A DNA stretch of 5,829 bases from Paracoccaceae bacterium (GTDB lineage Bacteria; Pseudomonadota; Alphaproteobacteria; Rhodobacterales; Rhodobacteraceae): NCBI GenBank assembly GCA_016765235.1, contig JAESQH010000033.1, positions 31,614-37,442 on the forward strand, given 5' to 3'. This document shows, in pieces, positions 5,743 through 5,829 of this stretch. The position numbers and the translations under genes were made by a program. Under the pieces are notes generated by a model. It was not told the DNA's origin. It ran no database searches and saw only the letters and a program-made list of their open reading frames with translations. Position 1 is the first letter of the stretch, and the number at the start of each line of letters is the position of its first letter.

Positions 5743-5829
5743 TCAGGCGGCGTTTTTGTTTTGGGTTTCGATTATCTCTATCCCGTCTTTGAATATGATG
5801 CCTTGGATGACTTTTGGCAATTGATTTTT
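5743..5829 (-). CDS. Possible C-terminal end of another gene entering from the right edge
   Basis: On the minus strand a frame enters from the window edge and ends with TGA at 5743-5745, giving 28 residues that include LPKVIQGIIFKDGIEIIETQ and end NKNAA. It has a natural-looking protein tail and begins exactly where the nuclease similarity is lost. It could be the end of a transposase or another gene of an inserted element, but 28 residues are too few to assign. The plus-strand frame from 5734 (ending FDYLYPVFEYDALDDFWQLI) is also open to the edge and is a competing reading. Confidence 0.3.
   Translation of the reverse strand, partial: KNQLPKVIQGIIFKDGIEIIETQNKNAA

Overview
The window looks like the chromosome of a proteobacterium of moderate GC (about 45-50 percent by eye). 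The GalU protein reads like beta/gamma-proteobacterial versions, so a beta- or gammaproteobacterium is my best guess; this is inference from remembered family appearance, not a search.

Left part (1-3311) is an ordinary surface-polysaccharide neighbourhood. It holds the 3' end of an unidentified gene (1-195), a membrane acyltransferase-3 O-acetyltransferase (200-1210, +), a PAPS-dependent sulfotransferase (1214-2098, -) that converges on it with only 3 bp between the stop codons, a divergent intergenic region of about 320 bp, and galU (2421-3311, +), the UTP-glucose-1-phosphate uridylyltransferase. Together these suggest a locus that makes UDP-glucose and decorates an extracellular or lipopolysaccharide glycan with acetyl and possibly sulfate groups. 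The divergent region also holds a 29-codon, cysteine-containing small ORF with a strong Shine-Dalgarno sequence, and a possible galU promoter that overlaps it.

Right part (3312-5829) is very different: a graveyard of mobile and defence genes. After about 600 bp with no recognisable gene comes a dense cluster of hairpins and CAGGGAA repeats (about 3913-4050). It is followed by the C-terminal tail of a tyrosine recombinase (4085-4240) and a small protein gene broken by an apparent single-base frameshift (4243-4421). About 260 bp of nothing recognisable follows, then an unidentified open frame (4684-4998). This runs into the 3' end of an IS3-family insertion sequence (about 4976-5103), which is fused to the C-terminal part of a DUF262/DUF1524 (GmrSD-like, type IV restriction) nuclease. 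That nuclease is itself cut off at about position 5737, where a minus-strand frame that may be another gene tail begins.

I see no intact novel system. The most informative signals are the stepwise decay of an integrated element carrying a restriction-like gene, the start codon supplied to the nuclease remnant by the insertion-sequence end, the structured repeat cluster beside the integrase tail, and the small cysteine ORF upstream of galU.
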